A DNA stretch of 10,323 bases from Fidelibacterota bacterium (GTDB lineage Bacteria; Fidelibacterota; BS150m-G59). Where the stretch lies: contig JADHUZ010000020.1 in NCBI GenBank assembly GCA_016784265.1, forward strand, positions 1 to 10,323, read 5' to 3'. The notes beneath the pieces are model-generated. The model worked only from the letters and a program-made list of their open reading frames with translations. It did not search any database and was not told where the DNA came from. Shown here one piece after another: positions 1-6,126 of the stretch; position 1 is the stretch's first letter; each line of letters opens with the position of its first letter. The translations under genes were made by a program, and so were the position numbers.

Positions 1-2
1 AG

Positions 3-1121
3 GCGCCATTTATAAAAGTGGAGGCTTCAAAATTTACTGAAGTTGGCTATGTCGGACGCGATGTCGAATCCATTATTCGAGATTTAACAGAGGGTGCAGT
101 GCATATGGTTCGGGCAGAGCAAGGCGAATTGATTAAAGAAAAATCTCACCAAAATGCGATAGAACGAATGTTGGATATTTTGCTTTCTCCGCCACCAGAA
201 AACGCTGATGAAGAATCAGTTGAGCAGTATTTTAGAAGTCGAGAGAAGATGCGCGCGCGCTTGATCAATGGAAAATTTGACAACAGGGAAATCGAAATTC
301 CAGCTGCCACACAAGAGGCTTTGCCGCAAGGCATGCATGTTGTCGGTGCTATTGGTGGATTTGAAGATTTGCCATCGCAGATTCAAGATATGTTTGAAAA
401 TGTCTTACCTCAACCAAGCCAACCAAAGAAAACTTCTGTTGAAAAAGGTTTGCGAATTCTCGAGCGGGAAGAATCAAATAAATTGCTAAATAAAGACCAA
501 ATTGTGCGAGAAGCAATTCGGCGCACGGAAAATCGCGGTATCGTTTTTCTTGACGAAATAGATAAAATTATTAGCGAGCGCGGCACGGCGCACGGTCCTG
601 ATGTCAGTCGTGAGGGTGTACAGCGCAACATTCTGCCAATAGTCGAAGGCAGCGCCGTAAACACGAAATATGGACCTGTAAACACCGATCATATTCTTTT
701 TGTTGCCGCTGGGGCATTTCATATTTGCAAGCCGTCGGATATGATTCCGGAATTGCAGGGACGCTTTCCAATCCGCGTGGAAATGGACAATTTGACCACA
801 GAAGATTTTGTCAAAATTTTAACACAACCGCGCAATTCGCTGATTCGGCAATACACCGCTCTTCTGAATGCGGAAAATGTGCATTTGAAATTCAATCAAA
901 GTAGCATTCGGGAAATTGCCAAAATTGCAACAAAGGTGAATGACAAAACAGAAAATATCGGTGCACGAAGATTGCACACAGTGATGAGCACATTGCTGGA
1001 AGATGCAATGTTTGAAAAATGCAACACGCGCGGCGAACAGTTGCAAATCACGAAGAAAATGGTGTCAGAAAATCTCGCTGACATTGTTGAAGATGAAGAT
1101 TTGAGCAATTATATTTTATAA
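3..1121 (+). CDS. hslU: HslU, ATPase subunit of the HslUV protease (3' part; 5' end outside window)
   Basis: HslU is the AAA+ unfoldase that feeds substrates into the HslV peptidase in the cytoplasm. The reading frame is open from base 3, so the visible 372 residues are the C-terminal part of a protein usually about 440-460 long; the Walker A loop lies off the left edge. Visible residues (numbered from base 3) include the pore motif GYVG at 15-18, a charged I-domain-like stretch at about 35-170, Walker B GIVFLDEID at 179-187, the GRFPIRVE segment with the arginine-finger region at about 253-260, and the sensor-2 motif GARRL at 320-324. The protein ends LSNYIL, matching the conserved C-terminal tail that docks into HslV. 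A GTG at 18 is internal, not a start, because conserved sequence (APFIK) precedes it. argF follows after 15 bases. hslV is expected upstream but not seen. Confidence 0.97.
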   Translation, partial: APFIKVEASKFTEVGYVGRDVESIIRDLTEGAVHMVRAEQGELIKEKSHQNAIERMLDILLSPPPENADEESVEQYFRSREKMRARLINGKFDNREIEIPAATQEALPQGMHVVGAIGGFEDLPSQIQDMFENVLPQPSQPKKTSVEKGLRILEREESNKLLNKDQIVREAIRRTENRGIVFLDEIDKIISERGTAHGPDVSREGVQRNILPIVEGSAVNTKYGPVNTDHILFVAAGAFHICKPSDMIPELQGRFPIRVEMDNLTTEDFVKILTQPRNSLIRQYTALLNAENVHLKFNQSSIREIAKIATKVNDKTENIGARRLHTVMSTLLEDAMFEKCNTRGEQLQITKKMVSENLADIVEDEDLSNYIL

Positions 1122-1126
1122 CAATT

Positions 1127-1131
1127 AGGAG
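1127..1131 (+). promoter_or_regulatory. Ribosome binding site of argF
   Basis: AGGAG lies five bases before the argF ATG in the 15-base gap after the hslU stop. It supports the chosen start, and the short gap supports co-transcription with hslU. Confidence 0.8.
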
Positions 1132-1136
1132 AGAAA

Positions 1137-2057
1137 ATGAAAAAAGACTTTTTAGAAATTACAGATTTCACAACCGAAGAACTTTGGGAGACGCTCGAAC
1201 TTGCCAAAAAAATAAAAGACGAGGTAAAATCAGGTAAATTTATTCCGCGTTTAGCAGACAAAACAATGTCGATGGTTTTTGCGAAACCGTCGGCGCGGAC
1301 GCGGGTTTCGTTCGAAATTGGAATGGTGCAACTCGGCGGTTACGCACTGTATCTTTCGCCAAATGATATTGGAATAGGCAAGCGCGAAGCGGTCAAAGAT
1401 ATTGCGCGCGTGCTTTCGGGTTACAACGATATAATCATGGCGCGACTTTTCGACCATAAGCACATGGAAGAAATGGCAAAATATGCAACAGTTCCTGTCA
1501 TCAACGGACTGACGGATTATAATCATCCGTGTCAAGTTATGGCGGATATTATGACTGTGTGGGAACATCGCGGAAATTTGGACAACTTGAAAGTTGTTTT
1601 TGTCGGCGATGGCAATAATGTAGCAAATTCGTGGATTAATTTGGCATGTCGCTTGCCGATGCATTTTGTGATTTCGACACCCTGCGGATATGAGCCGGAA
1701 CAATGGCTTTTGGACAAAGCAAAAAATGCTGGACTTTCGACCGTTGAAGCAATTGCCGACCCGCTTGAAGCAGTGAAAAATGCGGATGTGATTTATGCGG
1801 ATGTCTGGACAAGCATGGGGCAGGAAGAAGAAAAAGCAAAGCGGCTGAGCGACTTTGCAGAATTTCAAATCAATGCCGAAATGCTGAGCCATGCAAAACC
1901 AGATTGTAAAATAATGCATTGTTTGCCAGCACATCGCGGCGAAGAAATCACCGATGAAGTGCTCGACGGACCAAATTCAATTGTGTTTGACGAAGCAGAA
2001 AATCGGATGCACGCCCAAAAAGCAATCATTTCTTTTCTTTTCGGAATCACGAAATAA
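1137..2057 (+). CDS. argF: Ornithine carbamoyltransferase (anabolic, ArgF type)
   Basis: It transfers the carbamoyl group of carbamoyl phosphate to ornithine to give citrulline, in cytoplasmic arginine biosynthesis. The 306 residues are the normal family length. The carbamoyl-phosphate loop is SARTR at 52-56 (the usual form is STRTR, so the second residue is Ala rather than Thr), with HPCQ at 130-133. The ornithine-side motifs DVWTSMG (222-228) and HCLP (261-264) separate it from aspartate carbamoyltransferase. The start follows an AGGAG site at 5-base spacing. It lies 15 bases after hslU and is probably translated from the same mRNA. No other arg genes are visible, and no ARG-box operator was recognised. 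An antisense open frame opposite it is a shadow. Confidence 0.96.
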   Translation: MKKDFLEITDFTTEELWETLELAKKIKDEVKSGKFIPRLADKTMSMVFAKPSARTRVSFEIGMVQLGGYALYLSPNDIGIGKREAVKDIARVLSGYNDIIMARLFDHKHMEEMAKYATVPVINGLTDYNHPCQVMADIMTVWEHRGNLDNLKVVFVGDGNNVANSWINLACRLPMHFVISTPCGYEPEQWLLDKAKNAGLSTVEAIADPLEAVKNADVIYADVWTSMGQEEEKAKRLSDFAEFQINAEMLSHAKPDCKIMHCLPAHRGEEITDEVLDGPNSIVFDEAENRMHAQKAIISFLFGITK

Positions 2058-2072
2058 AGCCACTTAAAACGC

Positions 2073-2153
2073 TTGTTGCGCCATATTGGCACACAAACAG
2101 CGTGATAATTCTGTTTTTGTGACGATATTTTATTGTTGCGTGTCAATTTGGCA
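2073..2153 (+). repeat. Direct repeat and dyad upstream of the Hsp20 promoter (possible regulator sites)
   Basis: The octamer TTGTTGCG occurs at 2073-2080 and again at 2133-2140, exactly 60 bases apart. Each copy is followed by TTGGCA (2086-2091 and 2148-2153) after 5 and 7 bases. The first copy also forms a dyad: TTGTTGCGCCA at 2073-2083 faces TGGCACACAA at 2087-2096 across a 3-base centre, with one bulge and one mismatch. These elements sit about 40-120 bases before the predicted sigma-54 start site, where enhancer-binding activators commonly bind. The role is inferred. The dyad could instead be an RNA hairpin at the end of the argF transcript, but it is not followed directly by a T-run. 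Confidence 0.35.
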
Positions 2154-2165
2154 GTGTTGTTTGGC

Positions 2166-2181
2166 TGGCACTTTTTTTGCG
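2166..2181 (+). promoter_or_regulatory. Sigma-54 (RpoN) -24/-12 promoter for the Hsp20 gene
   Basis: The sequence TGGCACTTTTTTTGCG matches the consensus TGGCAC-N5-TTGC exactly. The GG (2167-2168) and GC (2179-2180) pairs are 12 bases apart, as needed. Only the last consensus base, usually A or T, is G. Transcription would begin near 2192, giving a leader of about 35 bases that contains the Hsp20 ribosome binding site. No good sigma-70 pair was found for this gene. A sigma-54 promoter has been reported for a small heat-shock gene in E. coli (ibpB), so the association has precedent. Confidence 0.65.
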
Positions 2182-2213
2182 TTATTGTGGTTGACATTTG
2201 TTTAACGAAAAAG

Positions 2214-2219
2214 AAAGGA
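2214..2219 (+). promoter_or_regulatory. Ribosome binding site of the Hsp20 gene
   Basis: AAAGGA lies seven bases before the ATG at 2227. It supports this start over internal methionines further into the alpha-crystallin domain. Confidence 0.65.
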
Positions 2220-2226
2220 ATTAACA

Positions 2227-2655
2227 ATGTATTTATCAACTGTTTGTAATCCGGCTCGTGTTGCCACATTTAATTTTGAATCTTTGTTTGGGTCTCTTTT
2301 TGATCAGGCAAATCATCGCTCTTTTGGGTTTAAGCCGGGGTTGAACATCCGAGAAACCGAAGAGCAATACGAAATATCAATGGCGTTGCCAGGATTTTCT
2401 AAAAAGGATGTTTCGGTTGAAGCAAAAGATGCCGAATTGGTTGTTCGCCACGAGGCGCAGGAATCGGGCGATAACGGTGATGATCGTCGATATGCGCATT
2501 CATTTAATGTGCCTTCTTTTGAGCGTCGATTCTACATTCCAGAGGATACAAGCGCAGAAAAAATCTCTGCAGAAATGAAAAATGGAGTTTTGATTATTAC
2601 TTTGAAACGTGAAAAGCCGAAAGAAGTTTTATCAAAAAAAATCACAATAAAATAA
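2227..2655 (+). CDS. Small heat-shock protein, Hsp20/alpha-crystallin family
   Basis: This is an ATP-independent cytoplasmic holdase that binds unfolding proteins and forms oligomers. The 142-residue length is typical of bacterial Hsp20. A variable N-terminal arm (1-37, with FESLF and FGSLF-like aromatic patches) precedes the alpha-crystallin domain at about 38-130, with LNIRETEEQYEI opening the domain and LPGFSKKDV at 54-62. The signature AEMKNGVLIITL is at 115-126. The tail carries the I-x-I motif (ITI, 139-141) that docks onto neighbouring subunits. It is separated from argF by 169 bases with its own predicted sigma-54 promoter, and is followed by a terminator, so it is probably monocistronic. 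No CIRCE operator was seen. Confidence 0.95.
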   Translation: MYLSTVCNPARVATFNFESLFGSLFDQANHRSFGFKPGLNIRETEEQYEISMALPGFSKKDVSVEAKDAELVVRHEAQESGDNGDDRRYAHSFNVPSFERRFYIPEDTSAEKISAEMKNGVLIITLKREKPKEVLSKKITIK

Positions 2656-2678
2656 AACATCTCTCTCTTTGTAACCAG

Positions 2679-2706
2679 AAAAGGCGCGGGCAACTGCGCC
2701 TTTTTT
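2679..2706 (+). terminator. Rho-independent terminator after the Hsp20 gene, possibly bidirectional
   Basis: AAAAGGCGC (2679-2687) pairs with GCGCCTTTT (2696-2704) around an 8-base loop, and a run of six T follows the GC arm on the + strand. Read on the - strand, the same hairpin ends GCGCCTTTTC, a weaker T-tract. It could therefore also stop the opposing eight-gene operon, whose last stop codon lies about 50 bases away. Confidence 0.85.
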
Positions 2707-2755
2707 ATGTCGTGGCGGAATCTCGTTTACGATTGAACTTGCTGTGTTTACTAAT

Positions 2756-4162
2756 TTACTTTGAAAAATTGCGGCTCGTGTTCGAGGGCAAAGATTTATC
2801 TTGTTTCGCTGGCTGTGCACCAAAACAAAACCTAAGTCCAGCCAAAATTTCGAACAAATTTGTATCTGTGGCGTTGTGATGAAAATTATTCACACGCTCT
2901 GCGCTGGCGGAAAAATAGATATTTGTCTTTGATTGGATTTGCTTCTCAAAACAAAGGCTGAATCTGTTTCTGGTTTCTGTCGGCTCTGTTTTTTGAATAA
3001 AATCAACATCATCTAAAATATGGTTTGGCGTTCTTTGCATCCAACGATATCCCAGGGTGAAATTCCAAATATTCAAATTAGATTCAGCAACCAATACTCC
3101 GCCGCCAAGCGGATAGCCGATAAAGCGATAAAATTTCTCCATTTCTCCAGCCCAAAAACTTTCTACAAGCACAAAAGTGTTGTCGCTGTCCAATTTCTTG
3201 CCGTGATGGTTATACATCCACGCACTTGTTTTTGTAACAACCGCCTGAAATTGTGGTGAAATAAACCCCGCTTGCGCAGCCCATGTGTTTGGATTAGAAT
3301 TTTCTTCCAAATTGTATTCAACAGATTTTGATTCCATCTCGTCAAGATCAATGTGTAGAAATATTTTGCTGTCTTTCGCAATTTCTGCGGAAAATTCAAA
3401 AGATGTGATGATGTTGTGAAGTCTCCAATTTAGCTCCAAATTATGATAATTTTGGAACAGCGGATTCATCTCCGCAAAAGAAAGATTTCTCGCGACGATC
3501 ACAATTTCAGCAACATAAAATGTGAATTTTTCCAAAAAAAACAATTCCAATCTGTGTCCAATTAGACTTTTGCTGAATCCGTTTTCTGCGGCATAATTAT
3601 CTCGCGCATCAATATCGCCCCAAAATGCGTGATAATACCATGTTTTTGTCCAGTAATCCAATCGAAAGTGATCAAAAGACGACAGCGTGTTTGGTAAAAC
3701 TGTGCCCGTTCGCTCTGGATCCCAAACCAAGAAATCTCTGCCAAATTTAACAGAATAATTTTCGCCGGATTTTCTAACAAAAGCAATATCGTTCACTGAA
3801 TAGTCCAAGTCTTTCAATGATTGTGGAAATCGCACGCTCTGATCTGTTTGCAACCAGTTGGGACTTCCGGCAATTTGGCTTTGGATTTCCCAGCCACTGT
3901 TGAATTTTTTTCCGAGTGCAAAACTAATGTATGATGGTCTGTTCGCATGTTTTGTAAAATCATCAAAATCCCGAAACTTTTGATAAAATTCGCTTTCTCC
4001 GTTTTTATCTGGACGTTGAACCCTTTGTGCGTGCGGTGAAATTTCTAATCGCCAAAAGAAATCATTCATAACAGCGGCTTTGTCTGCTCTCGGAAAAATC
4101 GAATTTTGCGCAATAGCTGCGGACAACGTCAACATGGCGATAAAACAGATTTTTCTACGCAT
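2756..4162 (-). CDS. Predicted outer-membrane beta-barrel protein, Wzi (capsule assembly)-like
   Basis: The 468-residue product starts with a clear signal peptide (MRRK, hydrophobic core, then AIA-Q with likely cleavage after residue 19). It continues with alternating hydrophobic and polar, aromatic-rich segments typical of a beta-barrel. The GRDFLVW block (141-147), the SFDHFRL block (162-168), HRLEL at 203-207 and the later NPLF motif (233-236) resemble the pattern of Wzi-type outer-membrane proteins, which help attach surface polysaccharide; this family link is my recognition, not a search result. An 11-residue upstream extension exists, but the ATG at 4162 is preferred because it puts the signal peptide first. 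Its ATG overlaps the queC stop by 8 bases, so translation is probably coupled. The last apparent strand (LRFCFG) is followed by a polar tail of about 18 residues, so the protein does not end in the aromatic residue common in barrels. No capsule genes are nearby. Confidence 0.7.
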   Translation of the reverse strand: MRRKICFIAMLTLSAAIAQNSIFPRADKAAVMNDFFWRLEISPHAQRVQRPDKNGESEFYQKFRDFDDFTKHANRPSYISFALGKKFNSGWEIQSQIAGSPNWLQTDQSVRFPQSLKDLDYSVNDIAFVRKSGENYSVKFGRDFLVWDPERTGTVLPNTLSSFDHFRLDYWTKTWYYHAFWGDIDARDNYAAENGFSKSLIGHRLELFFLEKFTFYVAEIVIVARNLSFAEMNPLFQNYHNLELNWRLHNIITSFEFSAEIAKDSKIFLHIDLDEMESKSVEYNLEENSNPNTWAAQAGFISPQFQAVVTKTSAWMYNHHGKKLDSDNTFVLVESFWAGEMEKFYRFIGYPLGGGVLVAESNLNIWNFTLGYRWMQRTPNHILDDVDFIQKTEPTETRNRFSLCFEKQIQSKTNIYFSASAERVNNFHHNATDTNLFEILAGLRFCFGAQPAKQDKSLPSNTSRNFSK

Positions 4163-4811
4163 AAGAAATTGTATCTCTTTCTGTCGCCAAATCAAACCCT
4201 TTCAAACGCAAGCGACAACTATCACACTTTCCGCAAGCGATTCTTTCGTTTTGATAACACGACCACGTGAGATGTAGCGGCGCTCCAAGCGCAATGCCTT
4301 TTTTAACAATTTCACCTTTATTGTAGTGCAACAACGGGGCAACAATTTTTATCTTGGTTTCAGGTTTTGTGCCGGCATTGACGGCAGTCTCAAATTTTCG
4401 TAGAAACTCCTCTGTGCAATCCGGATATCCGGAACTATCCTCTTCGACAGCACCAATATAAATCTTCTCTGCGCCAATCGTCTCTGCCCAACTTGCCGCG
4501 GCGGATAAAATATTTCCATTTCGGAATGGCACGTATGTTTGTGGGGTTTTGCCTTGAATTTTTTCCGGAACTTCGATTGACTTGTCCGTCAAAGCCGAGC
4601 CACCGATGTTTGAAAAATATTTCATCTGTATTTCCAGCCTATGTTTCGGCTTGTAAAAACGGCAAATATCACGAAAAGATTGTTGTTCTCTTTTTTCTGT
4701 CCGCTGGCTGTATCGAACGTGCAAAAACGCCAAATCGTTCGTTTGATCTGCAATTGCCGCAGTCACGCAACTATCCAATCCACCAGAAATCAAAACAACA
4801 GCTATGGACAT
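4155..4811 (-). CDS. queC: 7-cyano-7-deazaguanine synthase QueC
   Basis: QueC converts 7-carboxy-7-deazaguanine to preQ0 using ATP and ammonia, in the cytoplasmic pathway to queuosine in tRNA. The 218 residues match the family length. The PP-loop ATPase motif SGGLDS is at 9-14 and VPFRNGN at 94-100. The zinc site is complete: C185 in WSCY plus C193, C196 and C199 in CGKCDSC. The start at 4811 is chosen because the family begins just before the PP-loop; a 31-residue extension upstream overlaps the previous gene and has no conserved character. It overlaps the preceding PNP-like gene by 10 bases and the following barrel gene by 8. No queD, queE or queF is visible in the window. Confidence 0.96.
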   Translation of the reverse strand: MSIAVVLISGGLDSCVTAAIADQTNDLAFLHVRYSQRTEKREQQSFRDICRFYKPKHRLEIQMKYFSNIGGSALTDKSIEVPEKIQGKTPQTYVPFRNGNILSAAASWAETIGAEKIYIGAVEEDSSGYPDCTEEFLRKFETAVNAGTKPETKIKIVAPLLHYNKGEIVKKGIALGAPLHLTWSCYQNERIACGKCDSCRLRLKGFDLATERDTISYA

Positions 4812-5377
4812 TTCTCTGCTATTTTCTGAATTAGATTTTTGTTTTTGCACGAAGAAACAATGCCTATCGTTTTCATGTTTGCGTGATTTGCAAGAATTGC
4901 GCAAAACACAAACACAGGCGGCAATTCGATATATTTCTTCGTTTTTGGTAAGATTCCGGCACAGCCCGTTTTTCTTTCAATCTCTGGAAGTTGAGCCATC
5001 CATTTTTTTGAGTACACTGCGCTTTGGTCGGGAAAGCGCTTCCCGATTTCGTCAATATTTTCACCAATGAGCGGATTTTTTTCCGTCAAATTGATGTGAT
5101 CGTCAATAAAAAATATCGGTTTGTTTGTCTGTTGTTCTACGAGCAAAATCGCCGATGTTATTCCCATCGATTTCAGCGCCCAGATTGCTTCTTTGCAATC
5201 TATTTCTTTTGACTTTTGGCAAAAATGTGTCTCCCAAAAGTGTTCATTCGAGTTCCAAAAAATTCCGCGGCTTGCCTTTTGGTTGGTTTTAATCAGAGCA
5301 ATTGATATGGCTTTGCTTTTCGTCTGAAACTTCGCCGTTTTTTTCGCTTTATTCCAAATCTTTTGATTCTTGTTCAT
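4802..5377 (-). CDS. Reduced purine nucleoside phosphorylase-like protein, probably catalytically altered
   Basis: The 191-residue protein carries a recognisable core of the trimeric purine nucleoside phosphorylase (PNP) family: DHINLTEKNPLIG at 93-105 and RFPDQSAVYS at 114-123, the equivalents of the DHIN..G.NPL.G and RFPDMS.aY blocks. HFWE at 46-49 may be the His-x-Tyr-Glu phosphate-site segment. However, family members are about 260-280 long. Here the N-terminal phosphate loop GSGLG is missing (IALIKTNQKA at its expected place), the NAAGG block is replaced by VEQQT, the GPSYETPAE and GMSTVPE region is shortened to about KKYIELPPVFVFC, and the base-binding Asn near the C-terminus is not evident (GIVSSCKN). 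The N-terminus is lysine-rich. The ATG at 5377 lies inside divIVA (29-base overlap), and one further ATG at 5419 would extend the overlap. The frame is intact, so this may be a repurposed protein or a decaying one. Confidence 0.6.
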   Translation of the reverse strand: MNKNQKIWNKAKKTAKFQTKSKAISIALIKTNQKASRGIFWNSNEHFWETHFCQKSKEIDCKEAIWALKSMGITSAILLVEQQTNKPIFFIDDHINLTEKNPLIGENIDEIGKRFPDQSAVYSKKWMAQLPEIERKTGCAGILPKTKKYIELPPVFVFCAILANHANMKTIGIVSSCKNKNLIQKIAEKCP

Positions 5378-5870
5378 GCGACTCAACTTGAAATAAATTT
5401 TCCTCTGTTTTTTCAGCATCTGTTTCTTCTTCGAAAAGGTTGAGTATCTCTTTTTGGCTCCGCAACAAATTCTGCATTTTCACAACAAATAAATCTTTTT
5501 GGATTTGCTGCCTTGCTATTTCTTCCTCGATTCGTTTCTTTTCCATGAAAACATCATCTAACATCTGACGCGATTTTCTCTCCGCATCTTCAACAATATG
5601 CTTTGCTTCCCTTTTGGAGTTTTCAACCGCGGTTTCAGATGCCTCTTGTGTCATCAACAGCGTGTCTTTTAATTTTCCTTCCATCTGAGCAAGCCTGTCG
5701 TGTTCGTTTTGCAACACAGTAAATTTTTCCTGCGTTGCGGATAGTTCTCGGCGCATATCTTCCAGTGCGTCGGCAACCATACTCATGTACGCATCAACAT
5801 CTGTTCGGTTGTAGCCAAGCATCGCCTTTTTGAATTTTTGCTGTCGAACTTCTATCGGTGAAACTTTCAT
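5349..5870 (-). CDS. divIVA: DivIVA-domain coiled-coil protein
   Basis: DivIVA-family proteins are cytoplasmic coiled-coil scaffolds that gather at curved membrane, such as division sites and poles. The first 40 residues (KVSPIEVRQQKF, then LGYNRTDVDAYM at 18-29) match the conserved N-terminal lipid-binding domain. Residues about 32-155 are a heptad-like, charged coiled coil rich in Glu, Lys and Gln, and the tail is acidic. Residues at the membrane-contact positions equivalent to B. subtilis F17-R18 are M17-L18. The ATG lies one base after the yggT stop, and its GGAGG ribosome site is formed by the last two yggT codons (GGA GGT), an arrangement that couples the two. A YggS-YggT-DivIVA neighbourhood is a known division-associated cluster. 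The diderm context makes the exact role uncertain. Confidence 0.85.
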   Translation of the reverse strand: MKVSPIEVRQQKFKKAMLGYNRTDVDAYMSMVADALEDMRRELSATQEKFTVLQNEHDRLAQMEGKLKDTLLMTQEASETAVENSKREAKHIVEDAERKSRQMLDDVFMEKKRIEEEIARQQIQKDLFVVKMQNLLRSQKEILNLFEEETDAEKTEENLFQVESHEQESKDLE

Positions 5871-5871
5871 G

Positions 5872-6126
5872 TCAACCTCCGAAATACAATTTAATCAACC
5901 ACAACACAAACAAAACTACAAACGGTGAAATATCAAGCCCTGCAACAGCAGGCAAAATTTGTCTGGTTGGTTTTAATATTGGTTCTGTTGTGCTCAAAAT
6001 AAACTGCACAATTTGATTTGTCGTCGGCAATTGAAACCACACAACAATCACATGGGCAATAATTAGTATCCCATAAATTTCCAGAATAAAATCAACAATG
6101 CCGCCCAAAAAACTTGCTATAATCAA
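5872..6126 (-). CDS. yggT: YggT-family small membrane protein
   Basis: The 84-residue protein has two hydrophobic membrane segments, at about 3-31 and 66-82, flanking the family signature TEPILKPTRQILP (47-59) and LDISPF (64-69). YggT proteins are inner-membrane proteins of poorly defined role, often encoded with division or shape genes. The start is a TTG: it sits four bases after a strong GGGAGG ribosome site, there is no ATG in the frame near the N-terminus, and its TTGA overlaps the yggS stop TGA by four bases. Family members usually have this first hydrophobic segment right at the N-terminus, which supports the TTG. Confidence 0.88.
   Translation of the reverse strand: MIIASFLGGIVDFILEIYGILIIAHVIVVWFQLPTTNQIVQFILSTTEPILKPTRQILPAVAGLDISPFVVLFVLWLIKLYFGG

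Noticed and set aside
1251..1934. 227-codon open frame antisense to argF
   Set aside because: It lies wholly opposite a well-conserved gene, and its His/Cys/Phe-rich composition is that of a shadow frame with no recognisable domain.
2087..2102. Second TGGCAC with GC at the right distance, a possible extra sigma-54 promoter
   Set aside because: The bases before the GC are CA instead of TT, and it would start transcription far from the gene inside the repeat region; it is much weaker than the site at 2166.
2092..2121. CACAAACAG and CTGTTTTTGTG inverted repeat as an argF terminator
   Set aside because: The stem is AT-rich with a two-base bulge, and the T-run is within the stem rather than after it, so it is not a convincing intrinsic terminator.
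2191..2196. TTGACA, a perfect sigma-70 -35 hexamer, just before the Hsp20 gene
   Set aside because: A -10 box at normal spacing would fall on the ribosome binding site (AAAGGA) and nothing there resembles TATAAT; the hexamer also overlaps the predicted sigma-54 start.
1865..2269. 134-codon - strand frame spanning the argF end and the Hsp20 promoter region
   Set aside because: It overlaps argF and the Hsp20 start, shows no domain, and crosses the intergenic control region; no ribosome site or coding character supports it.
3020..3259. 79-codon + strand frame opposite the barrel gene
   Set aside because: It is a shadow of the longer - strand gene, with no ribosome site or domain.
4163..4195. 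11-residue upstream extension of the beta-barrel protein
   Set aside because: It would bury the signal peptide behind charged residues (MIWRQKEIQF); the ATG at 4162 gives a canonical signal peptide and a compact overlap with queC.
4812..4904. 31-residue N-terminal extension of QueC
   Set aside because: QueC proteins begin just before the SGGLDS loop, and the extension is the overlapping tail region of the previous gene read in another frame.
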